Shown: positions 16,786-24,951 of the stretch, in pieces
Layout: the number at the start of each line of letters is the position of its first letter
Numbering within the stretch: the first letter of the stretch is position 1
Source: Lachnospiraceae bacterium
GTDB lineage: Bacteria > Bacillota > Clostridia > Lachnospirales > Lachnospiraceae
DNA length: 64,000 nt
Reading direction: 5' to 3'
NCBI GenBank assembly: GCA_017427685.1
Contig: JAFRSH010000024.1
Coordinates: 20,879-84,878 of the forward strand
Notes under the pieces: model-generated
Seen by the model: the letters and a program-made list of their open reading frames with translations, nothing else
Database searches by the model: none
Told to the model about the DNA's origin: nothing
Program-made: the position numbers and the translations under genes

Positions 16786-17044
16786 GCGGCGGAAAACGAA
16801 AAAACAAGAATCCCGCTGTAAGATTTGGTCAATGTTTGGAGAATCAGGCGGCGGAAAATAAAAAAACAAGAATCCCGCTGTAAGATTTGGACAAGGTTTG
16901 GAGAATCAGGCGGCGGAAAATAAAAAAATAAGAATCCCGCTGTAAGATTTGGCCAAGGTTAGGAGAATCAGGCGGCGGAAAACGAAAAAACAAGAATCCC
17001 GCGGTAAGATTTGGTCAATGTTAGGAGAATCAGGCGGCGGAAAT
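16786..17044 (+). repeat. Four tandem copies of a 62-bp repeat upstream of murB
   Basis: The word AAGAATCCCGC starts at 16806, 16868, 16930 and 16992, exactly 62 bp apart, with the rest of the unit (TAAGATTTGG, GGAGAATCAGGCGGCGGAAA) almost identical. Because 62 is not a multiple of 3, an open frame running through the array into murB is accidental. There are no spacers, so it is not CRISPR. Confidence 0.92.
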
Positions 17045-17068
17045 CAAATTTTGGAGAATTTGGATGAT

Positions 17069-18094
17069 ATGAACAATAGACTTACTTTGCTGAAAGAGAA
17101 GCTTCCGCAGATGAAGGTCAAAGAGGGCGTGCTCCTTTCATCCTGCACTTCTTTCAGGACGGGAGGACCTGCCGACTTGGCGGCTTACCCGGGAAACAGC
17201 AAAGAACTCGGGGAGCTCCTTCGCCTGTGCAGGCAGGAAGGTGTTCCCTGTTATATTTTGGGGAACGGGACCAACGTGCTCGCACCTGATGAGGGATTCA
17301 GAGGGGTAGTGATACTCACGTCCGAGATGCGTGAGATCTCAATTAAAGAAGAGACCGGAAATGACGAGGAGGCCGGAATCGAAGAGGAGACCGGAATCAA
17401 CGATGGAACAACCGGGAACGAAGAAGAGACCGGAATCAACGATGGAAAAACCGGAATCAACGATGAGAAAACTTGGATCGTGAAAGCCGGAGCGGGAGTG
17501 CTTCTTTCGACGCTTTCCATGGAATGTGCGAAGAGGAGCCTCACGGGACTCGAATATGCACGCGGGATCCCTGGAAGCGTGGGTGGCGCGGTAGTAATGA
17601 ATGCCGGCGCATATGGCGGAGAAGTTAAGGATTCACTTATAGGCGTTACGGTTATGAGCGGCGAGGGCGGAGAGCCTTTCAAAATGAAGGCGGAAGAGCT
17701 TGAACTGGGATATAGGCACAGCATCATCCCTGAGAGAGGTATTGTGGTGCTCGAGGCTGAGTTTGAGCTGGCGAAGGGTGACCATGACAGCATCTTCGCA
17801 CTGATGGACGAGCTTTCGACAAGACGCAAAGAAAAGCAGCCCCTTGAATACCCGAGTGCGGGAAGCACTTTTAAACGCCCCGAGGGTTACTTCGCGGGGA
17901 AACTTATCGAAGACGCGGGACTTAAGGGCTTCAGTGTGGGTGGCGCGCAGGTTTCCGAGAAGCATGCGGGCTTCGTGATCAATAAGGGCGGCGCGACTTC
18001 CGCGGACATCATGAATCTTATTAAAGAAGTCCAAAGAAGAGTCTATGAAGCAAGCGGCGTCATGCTTGAACCCGAAGTAAAATTCATGGAATAA
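17069..18094 (+). CDS. murB: UDP-N-acetylenolpyruvoylglucosamine reductase
   Basis: 341 residues from ATG 17069; a GGAG at 17053-17056 is ~12 nt upstream, and the frame before it is only the 62-bp repeats. FAD-binding and catalytic landmarks are clear: TSFRTGGPADL, ILGNGTNVL, RGIPGSVGGAVVMNAGAYGG, YRHS, and PSAGSTFKRP with the catalytic Ser. It performs the NADPH-dependent second step of UDP-MurNAc synthesis. The odd feature is a ~45-residue acidic insert (~92-136) made of EETGIND-like repeats in the FAD domain loop just before WIVKAGAG. Core motifs are intact on both sides, so the enzyme is probably active. Confidence 0.92.
   Translation: MNNRLTLLKEKLPQMKVKEGVLLSSCTSFRTGGPADLAAYPGNSKELGELLRLCRQEGVPCYILGNGTNVLAPDEGFRGVVILTSEMREISIKEETGNDEEAGIEEETGINDGTTGNEEETGINDGKTGINDEKTWIVKAGAGVLLSTLSMECAKRSLTGLEYARGIPGSVGGAVVMNAGAYGGEVKDSLIGVTVMSGEGGEPFKMKAEELELGYRHSIIPERGIVVLEAEFELAKGDHDSIFALMDELSTRRKEKQPLEYPSAGSTFKRPEGYFAGKLIEDAGLKGFSVGGAQVSEKHAGFVINKGGATSADIMNLIKEVQRRVYEASGVMLEPEVKFME
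17347..17468 (+). repeat. In-frame tandem repeats inside murB
   Basis: Imperfect units such as GACCGGAATCAACGATGGAA and GACCGGAATCGAAGAGGA recur about six times, encoding (E)ETGI(N/E)(D/E) words. Phase is kept throughout, which suggests in-frame expansion tolerated in a surface loop of MurB. Confidence 0.85.
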
Positions 18095-18181
18095 TGCATC
18101 AGATGGCATGACCCCGAAGATAAATATATGGAATAATGCGATGAACGGCATGCCCCCGAAGTATAATTATTGGATTAATGC
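18071..18181 (+). repeat. 42-bp tandem repeats of the murB 3' end
   Basis: CCCGAAG occurs at 18071, 18113 and 18155, 42 bp apart, each followed by an imperfect copy of taaaattcatggaataatgc. The first copy is the real murB end with its stop codon; the other two are decayed duplicates in the spacer before whiA. Confidence 0.8.
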
Positions 18182-18269
18182 AGACGGTATTGATGGTCAA
18201 AAAACGGCTCTAACAGGTAAGGAATCATAAGCATATAAATGAGTCACAGAGAATGAAGGAGGGAATGAA

Positions 18270-19238
18270 GTGTCTTTTTCAAATAATGTTAAAGAAGAAC
18301 TTTTTAAGACCCTCCCACAGGCGAGACACTGCAGGATCGCGGAGCTGGCTGCGCTTATCGGCATGAGCGGCACCGAGCAGAGAACGAACGCGCTCTGCTT
18401 TGAAAACCGTGTCGCGGGGATGAAGGCGCAGGCACTCATTAAGAAGCTGTTCGGCTTTGAACTCAAAGAGGAAGACGAGCAGACAAAGGGAAGCCGTCGC
18501 GGACTTTTTGTGCTCCGTTGCAAAAAAGAAGAGATCAAGGTCATTTTCGAGACCGTCAAGATAAAAAATCAGAGCTCCGAAATATTAAGTGTTGACAAGC
18601 CGGGGCAAAATATACATAATACTTTGCGAAACGATACAGTGCCCGGGATGCTTGTATGCACACAGACTTGTTGCAAACGTGCATTCCTGCGCGGGGCCTT
18701 TCTCACATGCGGGTCACTTTCGGACCCCGAGAAGGATTACCATCTTGAATTTGTCTTAAAGAATGAAGCTCAGGCAAACATGCTTCGCTCGGTTCTTGCT
18801 TCGCTTTCGGTTGAAGTCGGATCCGTAATGCGCAAAAAAGCGTACGTGCTTTATATCAAGGACAGCGAGATGATAGCGACCGTGCTCACACTTGCCGACG
18901 CCACCGTCGCACTCATGGAGCTTGAAAACATCAGGATCCTCAAGGAAGTGCGAAACGACGTGAACCGTCGTGTCAACTGCGAAACAGCCAACATCGAGAA
19001 AACTGTTCGCGCGGCATCAAAGCAGGTTGAGGACATCAGGTTCTTAGCCGGGGCACCGGGGTTTGACGATCTGCCCGAAGAGCTTAAACTGACAGCGGCT
19101 CTGAGGCTCGAACATCCCGAAGTATCGCTTTCGGAGCTCGCGATGTTACATCCCACATCGGTGAGCAGATCCGGGATCAATCACAGACTGAGGAAGCTCT
19201 GTGATCTGGCTGAGAAGCTGAGGGACTCCCGGAAATGA
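18270..19238 (+). CDS. whiA: DNA-binding protein WhiA
   Basis: 322 residues with a GTG start behind AAGGAGGG. WhiA layout: an N-terminal LAGLIDADG-like domain (SFSNNVKEEL, with the substituted catalytic region typical of WhiA), a middle CCKRAFLRGAFL segment, and a C-terminal helix-turn-helix (HPEVSLSELAMLHP, SVSRSGINHRLRKL). In Firmicutes WhiA is conserved beside cell-wall and sugar-nucleotide genes and affects cell division and chromosome segregation. In many genomes it neighbours yvcJ, yvcK and an HPr/Crh gene; here it neighbours hprK, murB and a Crh-like gene, and yvcJ/yvcK are missing from the locus. Confidence 0.95.
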   Translation: MSFSNNVKEELFKTLPQARHCRIAELAALIGMSGTEQRTNALCFENRVAGMKAQALIKKLFGFELKEEDEQTKGSRRGLFVLRCKKEEIKVIFETVKIKNQSSEILSVDKPGQNIHNTLRNDTVPGMLVCTQTCCKRAFLRGAFLTCGSLSDPEKDYHLEFVLKNEAQANMLRSVLASLSVEVGSVMRKKAYVLYIKDSEMIATVLTLADATVALMELENIRILKEVRNDVNRRVNCETANIEKTVRAASKQVEDIRFLAGAPGFDDLPEELKLTAALRLEHPEVSLSELAMLHPTSVSRSGINHRLRKLCDLAEKLRDSRK

Positions 19239-19269
19239 GGGGATCGGGATGAGAAAGACAGGAGTTACA

Positions 19270-19536
19270 ATGGTTCGCAAGGAAATGCAGATTGACATAA
19301 CAAAGGAACCCGAAAAGCACCCGATAGCCAAGCTTGTGCAGGAGGCCAGCAGATTTTCGAGCTCGATCTTTTTCGAGTACAAGGACAAGAACGTCAATGC
19401 CAAGAGCATCATGGGAATGATGACCTTCGTCGGGATCATGAAGAGGGCTCTTGAGGAGAATGATAAGATCACCCTCAGTGTAGACGGAACTGACGAGGCT
19501 GAAGCCATTAAAACAATGAGTGCATTCTTTGAGTAA
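19270..19536 (+). CDS. Crh-like HPr homologue lacking His15
   Basis: 88 residues. It aligns without gaps to B. subtilis Crh over the first ~50 residues. The HPr active-site motif GLHARPA is replaced by EPEKHPIA: the His15 position is Glu and the Arg17 position is His. The regulatory Ser46 motif NAKSIMGMM is intact. A ~5-residue insertion follows Ser46 (FVGIMKRALEE). It should not accept phosphate from Enzyme I but could be phosphorylated by HprK and act with CcpA. ATG 19270 is chosen because AGGAG lies 5 nt upstream and the alignment starts there; ATG 19249 is an alternative. It is close downstream of whiA and near hprK. Family membership is sure; the regulatory role is inferred. Confidence 0.85.
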   Translation: MVRKEMQIDITKEPEKHPIAKLVQEASRFSSSIFFEYKDKNVNAKSIMGMMTFVGIMKRALEENDKITLSVDGTDEAEAIKTMSAFFE

Positions 19537-19585
19537 CAGGCGAGTGCCCCAAAACCCGGAATCACCCGGTTTTCTACATGATCAT

Positions 19586-19630
19586 AAGCGCCCGTAGGAA
19601 CTTGTTTCCACAGGGCGTTTGTTATTTTTT
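19586..19630 (+). terminator. Intrinsic terminator after the Crh-like gene
   Basis: AAGCGCCC (19586-19593) pairs with GGGCGTTT (19613-19620), and GTTATTTTTTTTC follows. A smaller hairpin (aaaacccg...cggtttt) precedes it. Confidence 0.8.
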
Positions 19631-19846
19631 TTCTTTAATTTCTTGTGGAATTGCCTCCCATTTTTACTATAATAATATGTAGAGGTATTTTGTCCTCCTC
19701 TCCCCTTCTATTCCCGAAGGGAATTGAAGGGTCGTTAGGCCATACACGCCACCGGCGCAGTAGGCTCCCGGAGGGGATGTTCTGGTAAGGAAACATAAAC
19801 TCATACGAAATATAAAACAAAAATATAAACAAACAAAAAATATATA
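19631..19846. other. Gene-free spacer with hairpin and AT-rich tract
   Basis: This is part of a 366-bp gap. A hairpin CCCTTCTATTCCC-GAA-GGGAATTGAAGGG sits near 19703-19731 and a GC-rich stretch follows at ~19740-19790. From 19800 it is very AT-rich. No riboswitch or small ORF could be assigned. Confidence 0.5.
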
Positions 19847-19876
19847 TTGCAATAATATATATTTGTGTGATATTAT
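19847..19876 (+). promoter_or_regulatory. Promoter of deacetylase-like gene
   Basis: A -35 TTGCAA (19847-19852), 18-bp spacer and extended -10 TGATATTAT (TATTAT at 19871-19876). It lies in an AT-rich inverted repeat and gives a leader of ~20 nt. Confidence 0.6.
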
Positions 19877-19902
19877 TCTGTATCGACAGGGAAAGAGGCA
19901 GT

Positions 19903-21378
19903 ATGAACAAGAGCAAGATTCGGGTTATTGTCATTCTGGGAGAGATTCTGGTCATCGGCATTCTGGCGCTCGTGATACTCTTGCCGGGCTCTTCGGGTTC
20001 GTCCGCGGACACGGATGTCAAGAGTAAGGTCAAGGCTGCGGTGAAAGCCGGCGACGCCGAGTATCTCGCTGATGAGGACGCCGGAGTTGCCTCTGTCGAA
20101 GAAGAGCTGGCCGAGCTCGAGAGGCTCGAAGCCGAACGCCTGAAGCGTGAGGAAGAGGAGCGACTCGAGGCCGAGCGCCTGAGACTCGAGGAAGAGGAGA
20201 AGGCGAAGGCCGCAGCCATGAGCCTCGGTGCCGAGGAAGAAGCTGCACTTAAGGCAGCGATGTACGATTATGACGCAGCGATCGAACTCTTGCAGGGTAT
20301 CCCCGAGTATGAGACCCGCGATGATGTCAAGGCAACCGTGAAGGAGTACGAAGCGGCTCGCGACAAGCTGGTCAAGTGGGAGGACAACACCCAGATCAGC
20401 CACCTTTTTGTACATTCCCTGATAGTCGATACCGCGAGAGCCTTCAGGAAAGGAAGCTCCCAGCCCGTCGGCTACAACAGATACATGACGACGGTCGGTG
20501 AGTTCAAGCTCATTCTGCAGTCGCTTTACGACAAGGGCTACGTGCTCGTGAGCATGCATGATATCGCCGAACGCTACGTCGGAGAGGACGGGGTCGAGAA
20601 GCTCCGCAAGAAGCCTATCTACCTCCCCGAGGGCAAGACGCCCTTCGTCCTTTCACAGGATGATGTTAACTATTACGCATATATGGACAACGACGGGTTC
20701 GCCGACAGACTTGTTATCGGTGATGACGGAATACCGACCTGCAAGTACATCGAAGCGGACGGTACCGTTTCGTACGGTGAGTACGACGTACTTCCGATCG
20801 TTGACAATTTCCTTAAAGAGCACCCCGACTTCTCCTACAGAGGAGCGAAGGGAATCCTCGCAGTCACGGGCTACGAGGGCGCGCTCGGTTACGACACGGG
20901 ATGGCATATGTACGATCTTGACAATCCCGAAGAGGCAGCCAAGCTGAAAGCAGAGCAGGACGCTGCCAAAGCGGTTGCGGACGCCATTAAGGCAGACGGC
21001 TGGGAATTTGCCAGCCACAGCTACACGCACACCGATATGAAGACGAATTCCTTTGATAAGGTTGTATACGACACTGACAAGTGGGAACGTGAGGTCGAGC
21101 CGATCCTCGGAGAGACAGACCTCTACATCTACCCCTTCGGAAGTGACATCTGTGACTGGAAAGGTTACAAGGGAGACAAGTACGAGTATCTCAAGAAAGC
21201 AGGCTTCTGGTATTTCTGCAACGTTGATGCTTCAAGGTACTGGATCCAGATCACGGACAACTACATGCGCATGGGCCGTATCAATGCCGATGGCGAGAGG
21301 ATGATGAAGACTCCTCAGAAGCTTGATTACTTCTTCGATTCGGCGTCGATACTCGACAAGAGCAGACCTGCGTTATAA
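19903..21378 (+). CDS. Membrane-anchored polysaccharide deacetylase-like protein
   Basis: 491 residues from ATG 19903 (AGAGG upstream). It has one N-terminal membrane segment (~6-28), then an acidic/basic coiled coil made of ERLEAERLKREEEER-like heptads (~65-115), then a C-terminal NodB-like domain. The domain carries the Asp pair in SQDDVNYY and the metal His pair in SHSYTH, with later YPFGSD. It probably acts outside the membrane, removing acetyl or other groups from a cell-wall or capsule glycan; the substrate is not known. A large insertion separates the Asp and His motifs (GYEGALGYDTGWH region). It is followed 21 nt later by dnaE, possibly in the same transcript. Confidence 0.75.
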   Translation: MNKSKIRVIVILGEILVIGILALVILLPGSSGSSADTDVKSKVKAAVKAGDAEYLADEDAGVASVEEELAELERLEAERLKREEEERLEAERLRLEEEEKAKAAAMSLGAEEEAALKAAMYDYDAAIELLQGIPEYETRDDVKATVKEYEAARDKLVKWEDNTQISHLFVHSLIVDTARAFRKGSSQPVGYNRYMTTVGEFKLILQSLYDKGYVLVSMHDIAERYVGEDGVEKLRKKPIYLPEGKTPFVLSQDDVNYYAYMDNDGFADRLVIGDDGIPTCKYIEADGTVSYGEYDVLPIVDNFLKEHPDFSYRGAKGILAVTGYEGALGYDTGWHMYDLDNPEEAAKLKAEQDAAKAVADAIKADGWEFASHSYTHTDMKTNSFDKVVYDTDKWEREVEPILGETDLYIYPFGSDICDWKGYKGDKYEYLKKAGFWYFCNVDASRYWIQITDNYMRMGRINADGERMMKTPQKLDYFFDSASILDKSRPAL

Positions 21379-21399
21379 GTATTAAAGGAGTTCCGGGCA

Positions 21400-24300
21400 A
21401 TGGCTTTTACACATTTACATGTACATACAGAATACAGCCTTCTTGACGGCTCCTCGAAGATCGGGGAGATTGTTCGTCATGCCAAAGAGCTCGGACAGGA
21501 ATCGCTTGCCATCACCGATCACGGTGTTATGTACGGCGTGATCGATTTCTACAAGAAGTGTCTCGAGGTCGGCATCAAGCCTGTGATCGGATGCGAGATC
21601 TACGTCGCTCCGGGATCGCGCTTTGAGAAGGAAGGCAGTACGGGCGACGACCGTTACAGGCATCTCGTGCTTCTCGCGAAGGACGACCTCGGGTACCACA
21701 ACCTGATGAAGATCGTCTCGAGAGGTTTTACCGAAGGCTTTTACTATAAGCCGCGAGTCGACATGGAAGTCCTGAAGGAATTCCACGAGGGTGTGATAGC
21801 ACTTTCGGCGTGTCTCGCGGGTGAGATCCCTTATTACCTGCGAAGAGGCCTGTATGATGAGGCTAAGGAAGCGGCCCTCCGGATGCTTGAGATCTTCGGA
21901 GAAGGCAACTTCTACCTCGAGCTTCAGGATCATGGCATCCCCGATCAGGCGCTCGTGAACGAGCAGCTCGTCAGGATGTCACATGAAACCGGTATACCGC
22001 TCGTCGCCACTAACGACGTGCATTACACATACGCGGAGGACGCGCAGCCGCATGACGTGCTCCTGTGCATCCAGACCCAGAGGAAGGTCAGTGACACCGA
22101 CCGAATGCGTTACGAGGGAGGCCAGTTCTACCTCAAGTCGGAAAGCGAGATGAGATCGCTCTTCCCCTACGCACCGGAGGCCGTCGACAACACGGCGGCG
22201 ATCGCAGAGAAGTGCAACGTCACCTTCACTTTCAACGAGTACAAGCTCCCGCACTTCGATGTGCCGGACGGCTTCACTCCCTTCTCGTATCTCGAGAGCC
22301 TCTGTAAGAAGGGTCTTAAGGAGAGGTACGGAAGCGCCCCGCCCGATGAGTTCAAGTCACTTGAGGAACGACTCGACTTCGAGCTCTCGACCATCAAGGG
22401 GATGGGATTTGTTGATTACTTCCTGATAGTTTGGGATTTCATACATTTTGCCAGGGAGAACGATATCGCGGTCGGCCCCGGACGAGGCAGTGCGGCGGGA
22501 AGCGTCGTGGCATATACGTTGGGGATCACGAACATCGATCCCATCAGATTCTCACTCTTCTTCGAGCGATTCCTTAATCCCGAGAGAGTGACGATGCCCG
22601 ATATAGACATTGATTTCTGCTATGTGCGCAGACCCGAAGTCATCGACTACGTTACGCGCAAGTACGGACGGGAGAGAGTCGTGCAGATCGCGACGTTCGG
22701 TACACTCGCCGCACGAGGCGTGATCAGGGATGTCGGCCGGGCGATGGACATGACCTACGCGCAGACCGACAGGATCGCCAAGATGATCCCGATGGAGCTC
22801 AACATGACGCTCGACAAAGCGCTCGAGGTCAACCCGCAGCTCCGTGAGGCCTACAACAGCGAGCAGGATGTTCGAACACTTATAGACACCTCGAAGAGAC
22901 TCGAAGGGCTCCCGCGCCACACTTCGACGCATGCGGCCGGAGTCGTGATCGCACCTGCACCCGCGGACGAATTCGTCCCGCTCTCACGGTCGGGCGATGG
23001 AACGATCACCACACAATACACGATGACAACTCTTGAGGAGCTCGGACTTCTCAAGATGGACTTCCTGGGACTGAGGACGCTGACCGTTATCCAGGATACG
23101 GTCAAGGCTGTGAACGCGGCGTACCCCGACAGGAACCTTGATATAAACGAAATCGACCTTGCCGATCCGAACATCTACGAGCTTATCTCGCAGGGCAGGA
23201 CGGAAGGCGTTTTCCAGCTCGAGAGCAGGGGCATGACTTCGTTCATGAAGGAACTTTCACCGTCATGTATCGAAGACATCATAGCGGGTATCGCGCTCTA
23301 CCGTCCGGGACCGATGGATTTCATCCCGAAGTACCTCGCGGGCAAGCGTAACCCGGGCGAAGTCGTTTACGACTGCGAGGAGCTGCGGCCGATACTTTCG
23401 CCGACATACGGCTGTATCGTTTACCAGGAGCAGGTTATGCAGATCGTGCGTAATCTGGCGGGCTACAGCTTCGGTCGATCCGATCTCGTACGAAGAGCCA
23501 TGTCGAAGAAGAAGCAATCGGTCATGGACAAAGAGCGGGCGAACTTCGTGTACGGCAACGAAGCGGAGGGCGTTCCGGGATGTAAGGCGAACGGCATCCC
23601 CGAGGATGTCGCGAACAGGATCTTCGACGAGATGATCGATTTCGCGAAGTACGCCTTCAACAAAGCGCATGCCGCAGCCTACGCGGTAGTTGCGATGCAG
23701 ACGGCATTCCTCAAGTGTTATTACCCCGTGGAGTTCATGGCTTCACTTCTCACGTCGGTCACAGAAAACTCCGACAAGGTTGCGAGCTACGTCTTTATCT
23801 GCAGGAAGATGGGGATAAAGCTACTGCCGCCCGACGTCAACGAAGGAGGAAACTGCTTCACCGCATGCGGCAAGGATATCCGCTATTCGCTATCGGCCAT
23901 CAAAGGCCTCGGAGCGGCGGTCGTGGATGTGATCGTTGCCGACAGGGAATCGGGCGGACCGTACAAGAGTCTGCGAGATTTCATGGAAAGGCTCTCATCA
24001 AAGGAGAGCAACAAGCGTGTCATCGAAAGCCTCATAAAGGCCGGAGCGCTTGATTGTCTGCCGGGCTCGCGCAGACAGAAGATGGTTGTTTACACCGGCA
24101 TCCTCGAAGGAGTCGCCCTTGAAAGAAAGAAATCCGTCACCGGTCAGATGAGCATGTTTGATCTCGGCGACGAGGGCATTTCAAGAGAGTCTGCCGAAGA
24201 ATTCCCGGACATCCCCGAGTACGAACTTTCGGAGATGCTCGAGTTCGAGAAAGAAGTCCTCGGTATCTACGTCAGCGGTCATCCGCTCAATGCCTATAAG

Positions 24301-24888
24301 GACATCCTCGAAAAGAACGTGACGGCGACAAGCCTTGACTTCATCATCGATGAGGAAACGGGCGAGACGCAGCTTACCGACCGGCAGAAAGCCGTGATCG
24401 GCGGGATAATCGTCGCCAGGAGCGTCAAGACCACCAGGTCGGGCTCACTAATGGCTTTCCTCACGGTCGAAGACCTGTACGGCAACATCGAGGTGCTCGT
24501 CTTCCCGAAGGATTTCGAGAAGCACGGAGACAAGCTTCTCGAGGACACGAAGGTACTCATCAAGGGTACGGTGAGTGTCGACGAGGAAAGGGGCGCGACG
24601 TTACTGTTCGGCGACTGTGCCGACCTTTCGTCCTACCCGCGGACCTTGTGGATCAAGCTCAAAGACGAGGAGACCTACGAAGCCGAGAAGAGCTTCATCA
24701 GTACGGAGCTCGCGGACCGGCTCGGTCCCGACAGGTGCATGATCTACATCGAGAGCACCAAACGGAAGGTGATGTTCGATGACGACGGCACGATGGCGAC
24801 GCCGCAGCTGCTCGAAAAGCTGAAGGCGAAGCTCGGAGACGAAAACGTTACGGTTTCCGTAGGAACTTATTGGAAGAATCAGACGTAA
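21400..24888 (+). CDS. dnaE: DNA polymerase III alpha subunit, DnaE type
   Basis: 1162 residues, full length for DnaE. The N-terminal PHP domain starts HLHVHTEYSLLDG with metal-binding His. The catalytic core has GPGRGSAAGS and the Asp triad region MPDIDIDFCYVRRPEV. A helix-hairpin-helix region (IKGLGAAVVDVI) and a C-terminal OB-fold (GGIIVARSVKTTRSGSLMAFLTVED) follow. It is a replicative polymerase in the cytoplasm. Clostridia usually also encode PolC as the main leading-strand enzyme, which is not in this window. AAGGAG lies upstream of ATG 21400. Confidence 0.96.
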   Translation: MAFTHLHVHTEYSLLDGSSKIGEIVRHAKELGQESLAITDHGVMYGVIDFYKKCLEVGIKPVIGCEIYVAPGSRFEKEGSTGDDRYRHLVLLAKDDLGYHNLMKIVSRGFTEGFYYKPRVDMEVLKEFHEGVIALSACLAGEIPYYLRRGLYDEAKEAALRMLEIFGEGNFYLELQDHGIPDQALVNEQLVRMSHETGIPLVATNDVHYTYAEDAQPHDVLLCIQTQRKVSDTDRMRYEGGQFYLKSESEMRSLFPYAPEAVDNTAAIAEKCNVTFTFNEYKLPHFDVPDGFTPFSYLESLCKKGLKERYGSAPPDEFKSLEERLDFELSTIKGMGFVDYFLIVWDFIHFARENDIAVGPGRGSAAGSVVAYTLGITNIDPIRFSLFFERFLNPERVTMPDIDIDFCYVRRPEVIDYVTRKYGRERVVQIATFGTLAARGVIRDVGRAMDMTYAQTDRIAKMIPMELNMTLDKALEVNPQLREAYNSEQDVRTLIDTSKRLEGLPRHTSTHAAGVVIAPAPADEFVPLSRSGDGTITTQYTMTTLEELGLLKMDFLGLRTLTVIQDTVKAVNAAYPDRNLDINEIDLADPNIYELISQGRTEGVFQLESRGMTSFMKELSPSCIEDIIAGIALYRPGPMDFIPKYLAGKRNPGEVVYDCEELRPILSPTYGCIVYQEQVMQIVRNLAGYSFGRSDLVRRAMSKKKQSVMDKERANFVYGNEAEGVPGCKANGIPEDVANRIFDEMIDFAKYAFNKAHAAAYAVVAMQTAFLKCYYPVEFMASLLTSVTENSDKVASYVFICRKMGIKLLPPDVNEGGNCFTACGKDIRYSLSAIKGLGAAVVDVIVADRESGGPYKSLRDFMERLSSKESNKRVIESLIKAGALDCLPGSRRQKMVVYTGILEGVALERKKSVTGQMSMFDLGDEGISRESAEEFPDIPEYELSEMLEFEKEVLGIYVSGHPLNAYKDILEKNVTATSLDFIIDEETGETQLTDRQKAVIGGIIVARSVKTTRSGSLMAFLTVEDLYGNIEVLVFPKDFEKHGDKLLEDTKVLIKGTVSVDEERGATLLFGDCADLSSYPRTLWIKLKDEETYEAEKSFISTELADRLGPDRCMIYIESTKRKVMFDDDGTMATPQLLEKLKAKLGDENVTVSVGTYWKNQT

Positions 24889-24900
24889 TAGGGTTATAAT
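24870..24900 (+). promoter_or_regulatory. Possible promoter of the phosphofructokinase gene
   Basis: A -10 TATAAT lies at 24895-24900; TTGGAA (24870-24875), inside the end of dnaE, is a possible -35 with a 19-bp spacer. Confidence 0.45.
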
Positions 24901-24951
24901 CTTACATAGAGTTTTGTTACATCATCGGTAATAAGATTTAAGGAGGTTATC

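Noticed and set aside
16786..17044. 62-bp and (29379-29553) 44-bp arrays as possible CRISPR
   Set aside because: Units follow directly without unique spacers and no cas genes are present.
16949..17068. Longer MurB start within the repeat array
   Set aside because: The extra N-terminus is only translated repeats with a period not divisible by three, and MurB homology begins after 17069.
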